Shown in pieces: positions 45,612 through 55,481 of a stretch of DNA of 64,000 bases. The stretch is from Arthrobacter silvisoli (lineage in GTDB: Bacteria > Actinomycetota > Actinomycetes > Actinomycetales > Micrococcaceae), in contig NZ_QRCU01000031.1 of assembly GCF_003369445.1 (NCBI RefSeq), forward strand, positions 21,377 through 85,376. Direction: 5' to 3'. The notes beneath the pieces are model-generated. The model made no database searches and was not told where the DNA came from. It saw nothing but the letters and a program-made list of their open reading frames with translations. Every line of letters starts with the position of its first letter. Positions within the stretch are counted from its first letter, which is position 1. Position numbers and translations under genes: made by a program.

Positions 45612-46516
45612 CAGCGCAAACCGCGACGCGTCTTCGGCAGCGCAAGGCGCCGCTGAAGATGCGTCTGGTTCCCTATCTCTTCCTGCTGCCGAACATGGCA
45701 ATCTTCGGGGTCTTCACCGTTTGGCCGGCCATCAACGGCTTCAACATCTCGATGTATTCCTCGTCGAACGGCCGCACGTTTCGGTGGGAAGGTGCCGGTA
45801 ACTACCAGCGCATCCTTACAGACGAGGATTTTTGGGGCATCGTCAGGAATACCGTTGTCTACGCTCTGTCATTCGTCCTTTTGTCTGTTGTAGTGGGCGT
45901 CATGCTGGCTGTGCTTGTTGACCAGCAGCGGCGGGGCCGGACCTTCTTCCGGTCCGTGTTCTTTATTCCCGTCCTGATCTCGCCTGTTGTTGCCGGTCTG
46001 GTGTGGAACTGGATGCTTGAGCGCCAAAATGGCCTTATCAACACCTTCCTGGGCTCCTTGGGCATACCGGAAATCCCCTGGTTGGTGGACAACAACCTCG
46101 CCATGGTCGTCGTTATTGGCGTCGGTACATGGATGCAGGTGGGCTTCTACATGCTCATCCTTCTGGCCGGTCTGCAAAGTATCGACCCGTCGGTTTATGA
46201 GGCAGCAAGAATCGATGGTGCGTCGCGCTGGCGGCAGTTCATCAGCCTGACCTTTCCTTTGCTGCAGCCCAGCATCCTTGTAGTGGTCGTACTTGCCACG
46301 ATTCACGGGTTCCAAGCATTTGATTTCATCTACACATTGACCGGCGGCGGCCCCGTGGGCGCAACGACGCTCATCGTTCAGTTCATTTACGAAAATGGCT
46401 TCGTGTCCCCGATCCGGTACGGCGTCGCTTCAGCCGGCAGCGTCCTGCTGTTCTGCGCAATATTCGGGCTGACGATCGTCAACTGGATGATCGGCCGCAA
46501 AAGGGAGGCAGCATGA
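45608..46516 (+). CDS. ABC sugar permease, MalF-like
   Basis: A 302-residue membrane protein with six helices and the cytoplasmic EAA loop EAARIDGASRWRQFISLTFP that contacts the ATPase. It overlaps the binding-protein stop and the next permease start (ATGA). Confidence 0.88.
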   Translation: MTAQTATRLRQRKAPLKMRLVPYLFLLPNMAIFGVFTVWPAINGFNISMYSSSNGRTFRWEGAGNYQRILTDEDFWGIVRNTVVYALSFVLLSVVVGVMLAVLVDQQRRGRTFFRSVFFIPVLISPVVAGLVWNWMLERQNGLINTFLGSLGIPEIPWLVDNNLAMVVVIGVGTWMQVGFYMLILLAGLQSIDPSVYEAARIDGASRWRQFISLTFPLLQPSILVVVVLATIHGFQAFDFIYTLTGGGPVGATTLIVQFIYENGFVSPIRYGVASAGSVLLFCAIFGLTIVNWMIGRKREAA

Positions 46517-47403
46517 GCCGCACAACCGTCACGAAAAGCCCTCCGAAGATGGGTCCAGCCAAAACATGGACATCCACCGGGCGGAGCAAGATAACCTCCA
46601 CAGATGCCTTGAGGGTGGTCATCCTGGTGACGTCGGCATTGCTGGCCCTTATCCCCATCGTGTGGCTCGTTCTGGGTTCGTTCAAAACGCCGGCAGAGCT
46701 CTCTGAGCGGCCGCCGACGCTGTTGCCTGAGACGTGGGGACTTTCCAATTACACCGAGGCTATGACCCGGTTCAATTTCGTCTCCTACCTGACCAACAGC
46801 GTCATCGTGACGCTGGCAGCGACGTTGCTCACCCTGGCGATCAACTCGATGGCAGCCTACGCCTTGGCAAAGTACAACTTCCGGGGGAAGAACGGGCTGT
46901 TCCTGCTGACCCTCGCCACCATCATGATTCCTCTGCAGGTGATCCTGCTCCCTGTGTACCAGGTTGTGGCGTCCCTGGGGATGGTCAATACTCTTTGGGG
47001 CCTCATCATCCCCGCAGCGGCCACTCCAACCGGAGTGTTCATACTGCGGCAGTACATGCTCTCGATTCCGGATGAGCTAATAGAGGCTGCACGAGTGGAC
47101 GGGGCAGGGGAGTTCCGCATATTTGTCCGGGTCGTGCTCCCGATGTGCCGGCCGGCGCTTGCCGTCGTCGCCATCCTGTCCATCATGTGGCGGTGGAACG
47201 ATTTCCTATGGCCATTGGTGGTCGCCCAAAGCGAGTCTGTCTACACGCTGCCGGTTGCTCTTGCACGGTTTACGGCCGAGGAAACCGTTCCCTTCAACCT
47301 CATCATCGCCATGAGCGTGGTTACTGTTCTGCCCGTGATCATTCTGTTCCTCTTCTTCCAACGGCAAATCGTCACCGGAATTGCCAATACAGGCATCAAG
47401 TAA
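46513..47403 (+). CDS. ABC sugar permease, MalG-like
   Basis: A 296-residue membrane protein with six helices and the EAA loop EAARVDGAGEFRIFVRVVLP. No ABC ATPase is encoded near this operon, so a shared ATPase of MsiK type elsewhere is likely, as in many actinobacterial CUT1 importers. Confidence 0.88.
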   Translation: MSRTTVTKSPPKMGPAKTWTSTGRSKITSTDALRVVILVTSALLALIPIVWLVLGSFKTPAELSERPPTLLPETWGLSNYTEAMTRFNFVSYLTNSVIVTLAATLLTLAINSMAAYALAKYNFRGKNGLFLLTLATIMIPLQVILLPVYQVVASLGMVNTLWGLIIPAAATPTGVFILRQYMLSIPDELIEAARVDGAGEFRIFVRVVLPMCRPALAVVAILSIMWRWNDFLWPLVVAQSESVYTLPVALARFTAEETVPFNLIIAMSVVTVLPVIILFLFFQRQIVTGIANTGIK

Positions 47404-47590
47404 CTGACACTGCTCCCCGCCCAACGGAACCCAAAAATCGAGATCAGCCAGACACGGCGAAGGGCTTGCGCGGCACACCGTGTTATGCGTGCGCGCCAGG
47501 ACCGTAACGCCCGTATTCATGTGCACCAGGTCAAGCTAAATGGAATGAACCCGAAAAATAATTGAACGATCAACTTTGGAAGGAATCACA

Positions 47591-47761
47591 GTGAACAGCA
47601 CAACCACGAGCGAGAAGACCCTGGTTATCCATGTGCCGGAGGATCAGCAGACTGTTACAGTCCGCTTGGAGATCGAGACCTCCTGCACTTGTGCAGAACA
47701 ACGCGTGCAGGCAGTCGGTTCATATGTCGACGCGGAACCGCCCCGCTCCTCAGGCACATAG
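47591..47761 (+). CDS. Small hypothetical protein, 56 residues
   Basis: GTG at 47591 follows GGAAGGAA by about 5 nt. The product is hydrophilic, with a beta-like stretch (LVIHVPEDQQTVTVRLEIE) and a CTC pair in TSCTCAEQR, and no signal or helix for membranes. It lies 187 nt after the permease gene, with no strong terminator between, so it may belong to the ABC operon. I do not recognise it. Confidence 0.45.
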   Translation: MNSTTTSEKTLVIHVPEDQQTVTVRLEIETSCTCAEQRVQAVGSYVDAEPPRSSGT

Positions 47762-47906
47762 CCGCCAGGCCCGAAGTGCGAGGATCCCGTCAAGCAGCCA
47801 ATGGCTCAAATCCTCGTACTATCGGACCGGCCCACACATCTTTGGAGGCGTGGAAGCAGGGAAGCGGTGAACGGCTAGAGCGGGCGCCGGCCCCACCCCT
47901 CGTGAT

Positions 47907-48962
47907 TTAGCCGTGTACGTTGTCCGGGGCGGGGCCAGTGGATGCCCGGATGGTTAGATGCGTGGGCATGACGGCGCGCTGGCGGATCGTTGCCCCGGGA
48001 ACGGGGTTCAGCTGGGAGAGGAGCATGGTCACCGCTACGCGCCCGGCCTGTTCAATCGGGCTTGCGATGGTCGTCAGGGGAGGGTTGCAGAAATCGGCTC
48101 CGAAGATGTCGTCGCAGCCGACGATGCTGACGTCTTCGGGGACGCGGATGCCCCGTTCTCGAAGCCTTTGGAGCATTCCAATGGCCAGAAGATCGTTGAA
48201 AACGATGCAGGCGGTGGCGCCCGTGCGAGTTGCAGCGTCTGCCGCCGCGGCCCCTGACGTGGTCTTGGGTGCGTAGGGGCCAATGCGGCACGTTTCCATG
48301 CCACGAAGGGAGGATTCCTCATCCAGGACTTCCCAACGCTTTTGGCTGGACCAAGACGTGGCTGGACCACTGACATAACAGACGCGACGGTGACCCAATG
48401 AGGCCAGGTGTTCCAGAGCTTGAACGATCGCTGAAGGCGTATCTATCACCACTGAGGGGGTAGAGGCCCGATTGATGGTCACCAGCGGCTGCGTTTTGGA
48501 CACTTCGGCCAACTGCGCATCTGTCAGACGCGACGCAGCAAGGATAAAGCCGTCGGCGGACCTCATCCTGTGAAGCGCTTCCAATTCCATCTCACTCGAC
48601 TCTTCCGTATCCACCAGGACCTGGGTGTATCCCGCAGCCTTGAGCTGATGCTGCGCTCCTCGGATGATGTCGAAGTAGAACGGATTGGTGATATCCGGCA
48701 CTAAGACCGCGACCGCGTTGGTACGCCCGTTGCTGAGTCCTTGCGCCTGCGAGCTCGGCACGTAGTTGAGCTGAGCGGCAGCTTCTACAATCCTTTCCCT
48801 CGTGTACCGATTCACGCGGGCCGGATTGGAAAGTGCTCGTGAAACCGTGGATGTTGCCACTCCAGCGAGCTTGGCGACATCCCGGATCGTTGGCATCTTC
48901 TCAACGCCCCCGGGAGTGTCCGCGGGCCCTTCGTCTCCAGGCCCCGATGTCGTTGTATCCAC
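47907..48962 (-). CDS. LacI-family regulator of the second uronate operon and ABC importer
   Basis: A 351-residue regulator with HTH TIRDVAKLAGVATSTVSRALSN after a 22-residue disordered N-terminus, and a sugar-binding-type effector domain. GTG at 48962 has AAAGGA upstream; an ATG at the 23rd codon is possible. It is divergent from the isomerase-uxaC operon. The shared dyad TGGCAA-CAGC-TTGCC(A/T) near both its own start and the ABC operon is the likely operator. Confidence 0.87.
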   Translation of the reverse strand: MDTTTSGPGDEGPADTPGGVEKMPTIRDVAKLAGVATSTVSRALSNPARVNRYTRERIVEAAAQLNYVPSSQAQGLSNGRTNAVAVLVPDITNPFYFDIIRGAQHQLKAAGYTQVLVDTEESSEMELEALHRMRSADGFILAASRLTDAQLAEVSKTQPLVTINRASTPSVVIDTPSAIVQALEHLASLGHRRVCYVSGPATSWSSQKRWEVLDEESSLRGMETCRIGPYAPKTTSGAAAADAATRTGATACIVFNDLLAIGMLQRLRERGIRVPEDVSIVGCDDIFGADFCNPPLTTIASPIEQAGRVAVTMLLSQLNPVPGATIRQRAVMPTHLTIRASTGPAPDNVHG

Positions 48963-49372
48963 TGCAGTCCTTTCACGTTAAGCGACGGGGCGCCCGGCTT
49001 CTTCGGCAGAGTTACCCTCGAGTAAAGTACAACACTGTTGGCAATTTTTGGCAACAGCTTGCCACCTTCTCTTTTCTCTACCTAAACTCGATGCATTGGC
49101 GCCTGCAGTTGCGGACGGTGCGGGCGTTCTCCCAGCCGCACTTACTTCCTGCCACGTTGGAGCTGTCCCGCGTTCGCAGGCATGACGAGGCCCGGATGGT
49201 GCGACTCCGGCCGCAGCTCTGCAGATTGCGGTGCCACGCAGCGGCGGGCCGTGCCGTTCATTGCCGAATGATGGCGGCGGTAGTGGCCTCCGCCGCGGGC
49301 GTGATCATTTTCCTATGTGGTTTTCGAGTGTCATCTACTGGGCGGTCTTACTGCCGGAGGAGTTAAGCAACC
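48963..49372 (+). promoter_or_regulatory. Divergent promoter, LacI operator and about 280-nt leader of the isomerase-uxaC operon
   Basis: TGGCAA-CAGC-TTGCCA (49049-49064) is a perfect dyad, preceded by another TGGCAA at 49039-49044. The -35 TTGCCA (49059-49064) and -10 TAAACT (49083-49088) are 18 bp apart, as in the ABC promoter. A leader of about 280 nt follows, with patches like the ABC leader (TTCCTGCC, GTTGG, TGTCC, GTTCGCA). GGAGGAG precedes the ATG at 49373. No gene is seen in it. Confidence 0.72.
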
Positions 49373-50221
49373 ATGGTTCCAGCAACCCCTGTTTCTTGGG
49401 CGCTGTCAGGATTCGGCGATGAGATCGACGATGACCCCGCCGTTCAGAGCGCCGTGTTGCAGGCCCTGGGTGCCCGTCACATCGAAGTGCGAAGCGCGTG
49501 GGGAACCAACATCGTGGACCTGTCTGAGGATCAACTCTCGGCACTTGCCGGTTTGCTTAAAGACAAGGGTATGGAGGTTTCCGCTATCGCCTCACCAATT
49601 GGCAAGGTGGACGTCAGCCTTCCCGTCGAACACGAAGTTGAGCGTCTTCGCAGGGCCATCAACGCCGCAAGAATCCTTGGCGCTAATTACATCCGCGTCT
49701 TTTCCTTCTACTATGGCGAAAACGTGCCCGTGGACAGTATCCGCGATGCCGTGATTGAACGGATGGCCGCCCTGGCTTCGGTGGCGGAGGAAGAAGGAGT
49801 AATCCTTCTGCACGAGAACGAGAAAGACATCTTCGGTGACGTGCCGGACCGCATACTCGACATCATCCAGAGCGTTAACTCACCGGCGTTGAAGGTCGCA
49901 TGGGATGCGGCCAACTTTGTACAGGTTGGGGTGAAGCCGTTCGATGAGGGCTATGCCAAGCTTCGTCCTTATGTTGAGTACCTTCAGGTCAAGGATGCGC
50001 TGTTCTCCAATGGCCATGTTGTTCCCGCGGGGGAGGGCGACGGTGATGTGCTGCGCACCGTTGAGGCGCTGAAGGCCGACGGCTACACCGGATTCGCATC
50101 CCTTGAACCACATCTTGCCGGGGCGCATGGTCTTGGGGGATTCTCCGGTCCTACAGCCTTTGGAATTGCCGCCCGCGCGTTCGCCAAAGTTACCGCCGAA
50201 GCAGGGGTGCAGACGGTATGA
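49373..50221 (+). CDS. Sugar phosphate isomerase/epimerase-family TIM barrel
   Basis: A 282-residue AP-endonuclease-2-fold TIM barrel. Likely metal ligands appear in LLHENEKDIFGD (Glu, His), KVAWDAANF (Asp), LQVKDAL and SLEPHLAG. Members isomerise or epimerise keto sugars or eliminate from 3-keto-glycosides. It is the first gene of the second uronate operon and overlaps the next oxidoreductase by ATGA, so the two probably act in sequence. Confidence 0.82.
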   Translation: MVPATPVSWALSGFGDEIDDDPAVQSAVLQALGARHIEVRSAWGTNIVDLSEDQLSALAGLLKDKGMEVSAIASPIGKVDVSLPVEHEVERLRRAINAARILGANYIRVFSFYYGENVPVDSIRDAVIERMAALASVAEEEGVILLHENEKDIFGDVPDRILDIIQSVNSPALKVAWDAANFVQVGVKPFDEGYAKLRPYVEYLQVKDALFSNGHVVPAGEGDGDVLRTVEALKADGYTGFASLEPHLAGAHGLGGFSGPTAFGIAARAFAKVTAEAGVQTV

Positions 50222-51387
50222 GCGCGGTATTGAAGGTGGCAATCACCGGCTGCGGTGTCATCGGCCGGATGCACGCCGTTGCATTGCAGCAGTTCCCTGA
50301 GGCAGATGTCGTCGCACTGATCGACACAGTCCCCGCGGCGGCGGATTCTCTCGCAGACCTTATGGAGGAAAGCGGCCGTCCCAAGCCCTCGACGCACTTG
50401 ACGATTGGCGATGCTTTGGCGGCCGCGGACATCGACCTGGTGGTGTTGGCGACCCCCAGCGGATTGCACATTCAACAAGCCCTTGAGGTCTTGGGGGCGG
50501 GTAAACACGTCGTCATCGAAAAGCCGCTGGACGTGGATCTCAGCCGTGCCCAGGAAATCGAGGCCGCCGCCAAAGAAGCCGCAGGCCGCGGTGTCTTCGC
50601 CTCAGTAATAAGTCAGCACCGTTTCGACCGGGGAAGTGTCGCGGTGGCCAACGCCGTGGCAAAGGGCCGCTTCGGCCGACTCACGTCGGCCATCGCGTCA
50701 GTGGCCTGGTGGCGGGGCCAGGGTTACTACGACTCGGGTGATTGGCGTGGCAAGTGGGCGATGGACGGTGGCGGGGCCCTGATGAACCAGGGGGTTCACA
50801 CCGTTGACCTGCTCCTGTGGTTCATGGGCCGGCCCGTGGAAATTCACGCCCACACCGCCCTTCTGGCACATGAACGGATAGAGGTCGAAGACACCGCCGT
50901 GGCCACTGTTACCTTCGAAAACGGAGGGCTCGCTGTTCTCCATGCCACTACGGCCGCCTACCCCGGCTTGACTGTGCGGGTCCAACTGATGGGCTCTGAA
51001 GGCTCCGCAGTTTTGGACAATGACCAACTGCAGTACTTCCACGCCAGGGACGCCGGAACCGCGTCAGCCGACATGGGACTTCAAGGGGGCGGAAATCAAA
51101 CCATAGAGGAACTGTCGAAGTACCCGGACGAGGACTATGAAGCCATGGACCCAACGGTTTACCCAGGAGGACATATCCGGCAGTACCGCGACATTCTGGA
51201 CGCCATCAGCGAGGGCCGGCAGCCCGGAGTGACTATCAGTGACGCCGTAAACGCCTTGGCAACGGTGCGTGCTGTCTACGTGTCAGCCACGCTGAACCAG
51301 GCTGTCCTCTTCAATGAAGTCCTGTCCGGAAGGTACAACGACCTCGAAGTCCGTACGGGCCCCAGTTCAACAGCAGGAGTCTCCTGA
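50218..51387 (+). CDS. Gfo/Idh/MocA-family oxidoreductase (3)
   Basis: A 389-residue oxidoreductase with VAITGCGVIGRMHA, the EKP motif VVIEKPLDV and MNQGVHTVDLLLWF. SVAWWRGQGYYDSGDWRGKW matches the region of oxidoreductase 1 (SAWWRGLPYYD), pointing to related substrates. It is coupled to the TIM barrel (ATGA) and lies 3 nt before uxaC. Confidence 0.88.
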   Translation: MSAVLKVAITGCGVIGRMHAVALQQFPEADVVALIDTVPAAADSLADLMEESGRPKPSTHLTIGDALAAADIDLVVLATPSGLHIQQALEVLGAGKHVVIEKPLDVDLSRAQEIEAAAKEAAGRGVFASVISQHRFDRGSVAVANAVAKGRFGRLTSAIASVAWWRGQGYYDSGDWRGKWAMDGGGALMNQGVHTVDLLLWFMGRPVEIHAHTALLAHERIEVEDTAVATVTFENGGLAVLHATTAAYPGLTVRVQLMGSEGSAVLDNDQLQYFHARDAGTASADMGLQGGGNQTIEELSKYPDEDYEAMDPTVYPGGHIRQYRDILDAISEGRQPGVTISDAVNALATVRAVYVSATLNQAVLFNEVLSGRYNDLEVRTGPSSTAGVS

Positions 51388-51390
51388 ATC

Positions 51391-52794
51391 ATGACGCAGT
51401 CAATAGCAGCCCATCCGGACCGGCTCCTCCCCGCAGAGCCCGCCGTCCGGGACATAGCCCGTTCCCTTTACAAGCAGGTAGCCGGTCTTCCGATAATTTC
51501 TCCCCATGGGCACGTGGATGCAGGTGTGATTCAAAACAACGTGCCTTTCCCGGATCCTGCGGCGCTGCTGGTCACCCCGGATCACTATGTGACCCGTCTG
51601 ATCCACGCTGGCGGAACCTCGATGGACCAGCTTGGGCTGGGCGCTGCTCCGGCTGACTCCCGTCAAATTTGGAAGCATTTTTCTGCTGCCTGGCCGCAGT
51701 TCGAAGGCACCGCATCGGGCTATTGGATCCGGCAGGAGTTCGAGCACGTGTTCGGCGTGCGTGAAGAGCCTACCGTGGAGAACGCCGACAGGATCTTTGA
51801 CGCAATTTCTGCCAAGCTTGCCGAACCGGGCTTCCGGCCGCGCGAGCTGTTCAAGGATTTCAACATCGAAGTCCTCGCGACGACGGATGACCCCCTGGAC
51901 GAACTCGCCAGCCACAGGGCGCTCGCCGAAGATCCCTCCTTCCACGGCAGGGTGCTGCCGACGTTCCGTCCCGATGCCTACATCAATGTCGCCCACGCTT
52001 CGTGGGCCCGCAATGTTGAACGGCTCATTGCGGCGGCGGGCGACGGCGCGAAAGGTTACCGCGGCTACATCACGGCCTTGGAAAACCGCCGCCGGTACTT
52101 TGTTGAGCACGGCGCCGTCTCCGCCGACCACGGCGTGCGCACACCCGCCACACTCAAATTGGACGCGGCTGAGGCGGAGCACCTGTTCGAGAAAGCCCGT
52201 GCCGGCAAGGCGTCGGCCGCGGACCGGGACGCCTTCGAGGCCCACATGATGTACCAGATGGCCAGGATGTCGGTCGAAGACGGATTGGTCATGACGATCC
52301 ATCCCGGTTCGTACCGCAATCACCACAGCCCCACATTTGAGGCATATGGCCCGGACACCGGCCATGACATCCCCGTTGCCGTGAACTACACCGAGGGAAT
52401 CCGGCCCCTGCTCCAGGACTTCGGAACCGCAAAGGACTTCCACCTCGTGCTGTTCACGCTGGACGAGACGGTCTTCTCCCGCGAGCTGGCGCCACTGGCC
52501 GGTTTCTACCCCTCCGTGTACGTAGGTGCCCCCTGGTGGTTCCTGGACGCACCCGATGCAATGCTCCGGTTCCGTGCCGCCGTCACCGAAACGGCAGGCT
52601 TCTCGCGTTCCTCAGGGTTTATTGACGACACCCGGGCGTTCTGCTCCATCCCGGCCCGGCACGACACATCACGCCGAATCGAGTCCGCTTTCCTCGCACG
52701 GCTCGTTGTCGAACACCGGATCAGCGAAGAACGTGCCCACGAGCTCATTGTGGATATCGTCGATTCCTCGCCCCGAAGGGTGTTCAAGCTATGA
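51391..52794 (+). CDS. uxaC: Glucuronate (uronate) isomerase
   Basis: A 467-residue amidohydrolase-fold isomerase that converts D-glucuronate to D-fructuronate (or galacturonate to tagaturonate). It has PIISPHGHVDAG near the N-terminus, TTDDPLDELASH, and MTIHPGSYRNHHS, the uronate isomerase signature. It is the only uronate isomerase in the window and feeds both reductase copies. The gene ends ATGA over the reductase start. Confidence 0.93.
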   Translation: MTQSIAAHPDRLLPAEPAVRDIARSLYKQVAGLPIISPHGHVDAGVIQNNVPFPDPAALLVTPDHYVTRLIHAGGTSMDQLGLGAAPADSRQIWKHFSAAWPQFEGTASGYWIRQEFEHVFGVREEPTVENADRIFDAISAKLAEPGFRPRELFKDFNIEVLATTDDPLDELASHRALAEDPSFHGRVLPTFRPDAYINVAHASWARNVERLIAAAGDGAKGYRGYITALENRRRYFVEHGAVSADHGVRTPATLKLDAAEAEHLFEKARAGKASAADRDAFEAHMMYQMARMSVEDGLVMTIHPGSYRNHHSPTFEAYGPDTGHDIPVAVNYTEGIRPLLQDFGTAKDFHLVLFTLDETVFSRELAPLAGFYPSVYVGAPWWFLDAPDAMLRFRAAVTETAGFSRSSGFIDDTRAFCSIPARHDTSRRIESAFLARLVVEHRISEERAHELIVDIVDSSPRRVFKL

Positions 52795-54245
52795 GCGATA
52801 GCAAAGTGCCTGTCCTGACCCGCCAACTCGTCAAGCTGCCGGCAGCCCCAATACGGATCGTTCACATAGGTCTGGGGGCATTCCATCGATCGCATCAGGC
52901 CTGGTACACGCAAAAGGCCGGCGACCACAGCAAATGGGGCATTGCCGCCTTCACCGGACGAAAGCCTGACGCGGCAGTCGCGCTGTCCGCGCAGGACGGC
53001 CTGTTCACACTCATCGATCGCTCAGCCAGAGGGGACAGCTTCGAGGTCATCGGCAGTATTACCGAAGCCTTGGACGGCGCCGACGTCAATCGCCTGTGTG
53101 AACTGGTCTCTTCCCCGGAAACGGCGATAATCACCCTGACGATCACCGAAGCAGCCTATGGGTTGGACTCCCGCGGCCGCTTCACTGCAGAGACTTCCGG
53201 CTTTAGGAGGGACCTCGCCGCGCTGAAAGGTACCTCCGGAACCCGCGCCACACCGGACACTCCAATCGGCCGGTTGGTTCTGGCCCTTGCGGCCAGAAAG
53301 GACACCGGAGCCGGACCGATCGCCGTCGTCAGCTGTGACAACCTTTCCGCAAACGGGGAGGTTGCACGCCGCGCGATTACGGGACTGGCCGAGGCCTGGG
53401 ACGCCGGGCTTGCGAACTGGATCAAGACGAACGTCAGCTTTGTCAGCACGTCAGTCGACCGGATCACACCCCGGACAACGGACGAGGATATTTCCGAGGT
53501 TCAGGATTCCCGCGGTTACCGGGACACCTCACCGGTGGTTGCAGAACCTTTCCACGACTGGATCCTCAGCGGTGAGTTCCCCAAAGGCAGGCCCCAGTGG
53601 GAAGACGCCGGCGCAGTCATCGTTGATGACATCGAACCCTACGAAAACCGCAAGCTGTGGCTGTTGAACGGCGCCCATTCCCTCTTGGCATATGCCGGTC
53701 AACTGCGGGGCCACGCCACTGTGGCACAGGCGCTCGATGATGCGCTCTGCCGGAACGCCGTGGAAAGCTTCTGGGACGAGGCGGCTAAACACCTCGGGAG
53801 CGGAGATCTCCACATTCCTGAATACCGCAAAGCCCTTAGCTCACGCTTTAGCAACGCTCGCATCGCTCACCACCTCTCGCAGATCGCCGCGGACGGATCC
53901 ACCAAACTGCGCATGCGGGCCTTGCCTGTCCTGACTGCCGAAAGATCCCAGGGCCGTTCCGGCGCCAGCAGCGCACTGGTGCTTGCGGCATGGATCGACT
54001 ATGTAGCTGAACGCGAAGAGCTACAGGATCCGTTGTCCGACGCCATCCATGAGGTTAAGAGAGCACTAGGGCCGGGGCCTGAGCGGGTTGCTGCCCTCCT
54101 GGACCTTATAAGCCACGGGCTCGGACAAGATCCGCAGCTCGTCAGCTTAGTGGATAGCCTCACAGGAACTTTCACACAGGCCGCCGGTGCCACGTCGTCC
54201 ACCTCCCTTGAAAATGCCCACCCCACCTCCGGAAGGAACAGCTGA
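52791..54245 (+). CDS. uxuB: Fructuronate reductase, mannitol dehydrogenase family
   Basis: A 484-residue NADH-dependent reductase converting fructuronate to mannonate. It has IVHIGLGAFHRSHQAWYT, VSCDNLSANGEV, SFVSTSVDRITPRT and the catalytic RKLWLLNGAHSLLAY. It is homologous to the reductase at 41822 but clearly diverged. It lies between uxaC and the second manD in exact pathway order. Confidence 0.88.
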   Translation: MSDSKVPVLTRQLVKLPAAPIRIVHIGLGAFHRSHQAWYTQKAGDHSKWGIAAFTGRKPDAAVALSAQDGLFTLIDRSARGDSFEVIGSITEALDGADVNRLCELVSSPETAIITLTITEAAYGLDSRGRFTAETSGFRRDLAALKGTSGTRATPDTPIGRLVLALAARKDTGAGPIAVVSCDNLSANGEVARRAITGLAEAWDAGLANWIKTNVSFVSTSVDRITPRTTDEDISEVQDSRGYRDTSPVVAEPFHDWILSGEFPKGRPQWEDAGAVIVDDIEPYENRKLWLLNGAHSLLAYAGQLRGHATVAQALDDALCRNAVESFWDEAAKHLGSGDLHIPEYRKALSSRFSNARIAHHLSQIAADGSTKLRMRALPVLTAERSQGRSGASSALVLAAWIDYVAEREELQDPLSDAIHEVKRALGPGPERVAALLDLISHGLGQDPQLVSLVDSLTGTFTQAAGATSSTSLENAHPTSGRNS

Positions 54246-54251
54246 ACTTCA

Positions 54252-55481
54252 ATGAAGATCGTTGCAGCAGAAGTCTTTGTCACCAGCCCGTCCCGCAACT
54301 TCGTCACGCTCCGCATCACCACCGAGGACGGTGTGACCGGCATCGGTGACGCCACCCTCAACGGCCGGGAACTCGCCGTCGCCGCCTACCTCAAGGAGCA
54401 CGTCGCCCAGCTGCTGATCGGCAAGGACCCGCACCGGATCGAGGACACCTGGCAGTTCCTCTACCGTTCCTCGTACTGGCGCCGCGGCCCGGTAACCATG
54501 GCGGCAATCGCCGCCGTCGACATGGCCCTGTGGGATATCAAGGGCAAGATCGCCGGCCTTCCGGTGTACCAGCTCCTCGGCGGTGCTTCCCGCAATGGGC
54601 TGCGCGCCTACGGGCACGCCTCGGGCGCGGATATCCCCTCCCTGTTCGATTCGGTCCGTGAACACCTGGAACTGGGCTACAAGTCCATCCGCATCCAGAC
54701 CGCGATCCCCGGCATCAAGGCCGTGTACGGAGTTGCCGCGCAGGCCCAGTCCTCGGGTGAACGCTACGACTACGAACCCGCCGGGCGCGGTGCGTTCCCC
54801 GTGGAGGAAGACTGGGACACCCGCGCCTACCTGCGCCACCTGCCCACCGTCTTCGAAGCAGTGCGCAACGAGTTCGGCCCGGAGATTCCGTTGCTGCACG
54901 ATGGCCACCACCGCATGACCCCGATCCAGGCGGCCAAGCTCGGCAAGGCCTTGGAACCGTACGACCTCTTCTGGCTGGAGGACTGCACCCCGGCCGAGAA
55001 CCAGGAGGGCTTGCGCCTGGTCCGCCAGCACACCACCACTCCGCTGGCCATCGGCGAGATCTTCAACACCGTGTGGGATTACCAGACGCTCATCAAGGAA
55101 CAGCTGATCGATTACGTCCGTGCCGCGTCCACGCACTTCGGCGGCATCAGCCCGCTGAAGAAGGTCATGGACTTCGCCGCGCAGTACCAGATCAAGTCCG
55201 GCTTCCACGGCCCCACGGACATCTCCCCGGTTGGCTTCGCCGCCCAGTTGCACGTTGGCCTGGCCATCCACAACTACGGCATCCAGGAATACATGCAGCA
55301 CTCGGACAAGACAAACGAGGTCTTCCAGCAGTCCATGACGTTCACGGACGGCTACCTGCACCCGGGCGACAACCCCGGCATCGGCGTCGAGTTCAACGAG
55401 GAAGCTGCCGCAGCCTATCCGTACCAGCAGGCGTACCTGCCCTACAACCGCCTCGTGGACGGCACCGTTCATGACTGGTAA
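54252..55481 (+). CDS. manD: Mannonate dehydratase, enolase superfamily (ManD type), copy 2
   Basis: A 409-residue homologue of the copy at 39640. The metal-binding set is [21 protein letters not shown] and AIGEIFNT, with [11 protein letters not shown] following. Both copies share the GIQEYM and [12 protein letters not shown] C-terminal blocks. It yields KDG; the kinase and aldolase for KDG are only in the first operon. Confidence 0.88.
   Translation: MKIVAAEVFVTSPSRNFVTLRITTEDGVTGIGDATLNGRELAVAAYLKEHVAQLLIGKDPHRIEDTWQFLYRSSYWRRGPVTMAAIAAVDMALWDIKGKIAGLPVYQLLGGASRNGLRAYGHASGADIPSLFDSVREHLELGYKSIRIQTAIPGIKAVYGVAAQAQSSGERYDYEPAGRGAFPVEEDWDTRAYLRHLPTVFEAVRNEFGPEIPLLHDGHHRMTPIQAAKLGKALEPYDLFWLEDCTPAENQEGLRLVRQHTTTPLAIGEIFNTVWDYQTLIKEQLIDYVRAASTHFGGISPLKKVMDFAAQYQIKSGFHGPTDISPVGFAAQLHVGLAIHNYGIQEYMQHSDKTNEVFQQSMTFTDGYLHPGDNPGIGVEFNEEAAAAYPYQQAYLPYNRLVDGTVHDW

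Noticed and set aside
48833..49366. A 177-aa plus-strand frame across the LacI start and the leader
   Set aside because: It overlaps the LacI coding start and the promoter-operator, has no good ribosome site and no family features.
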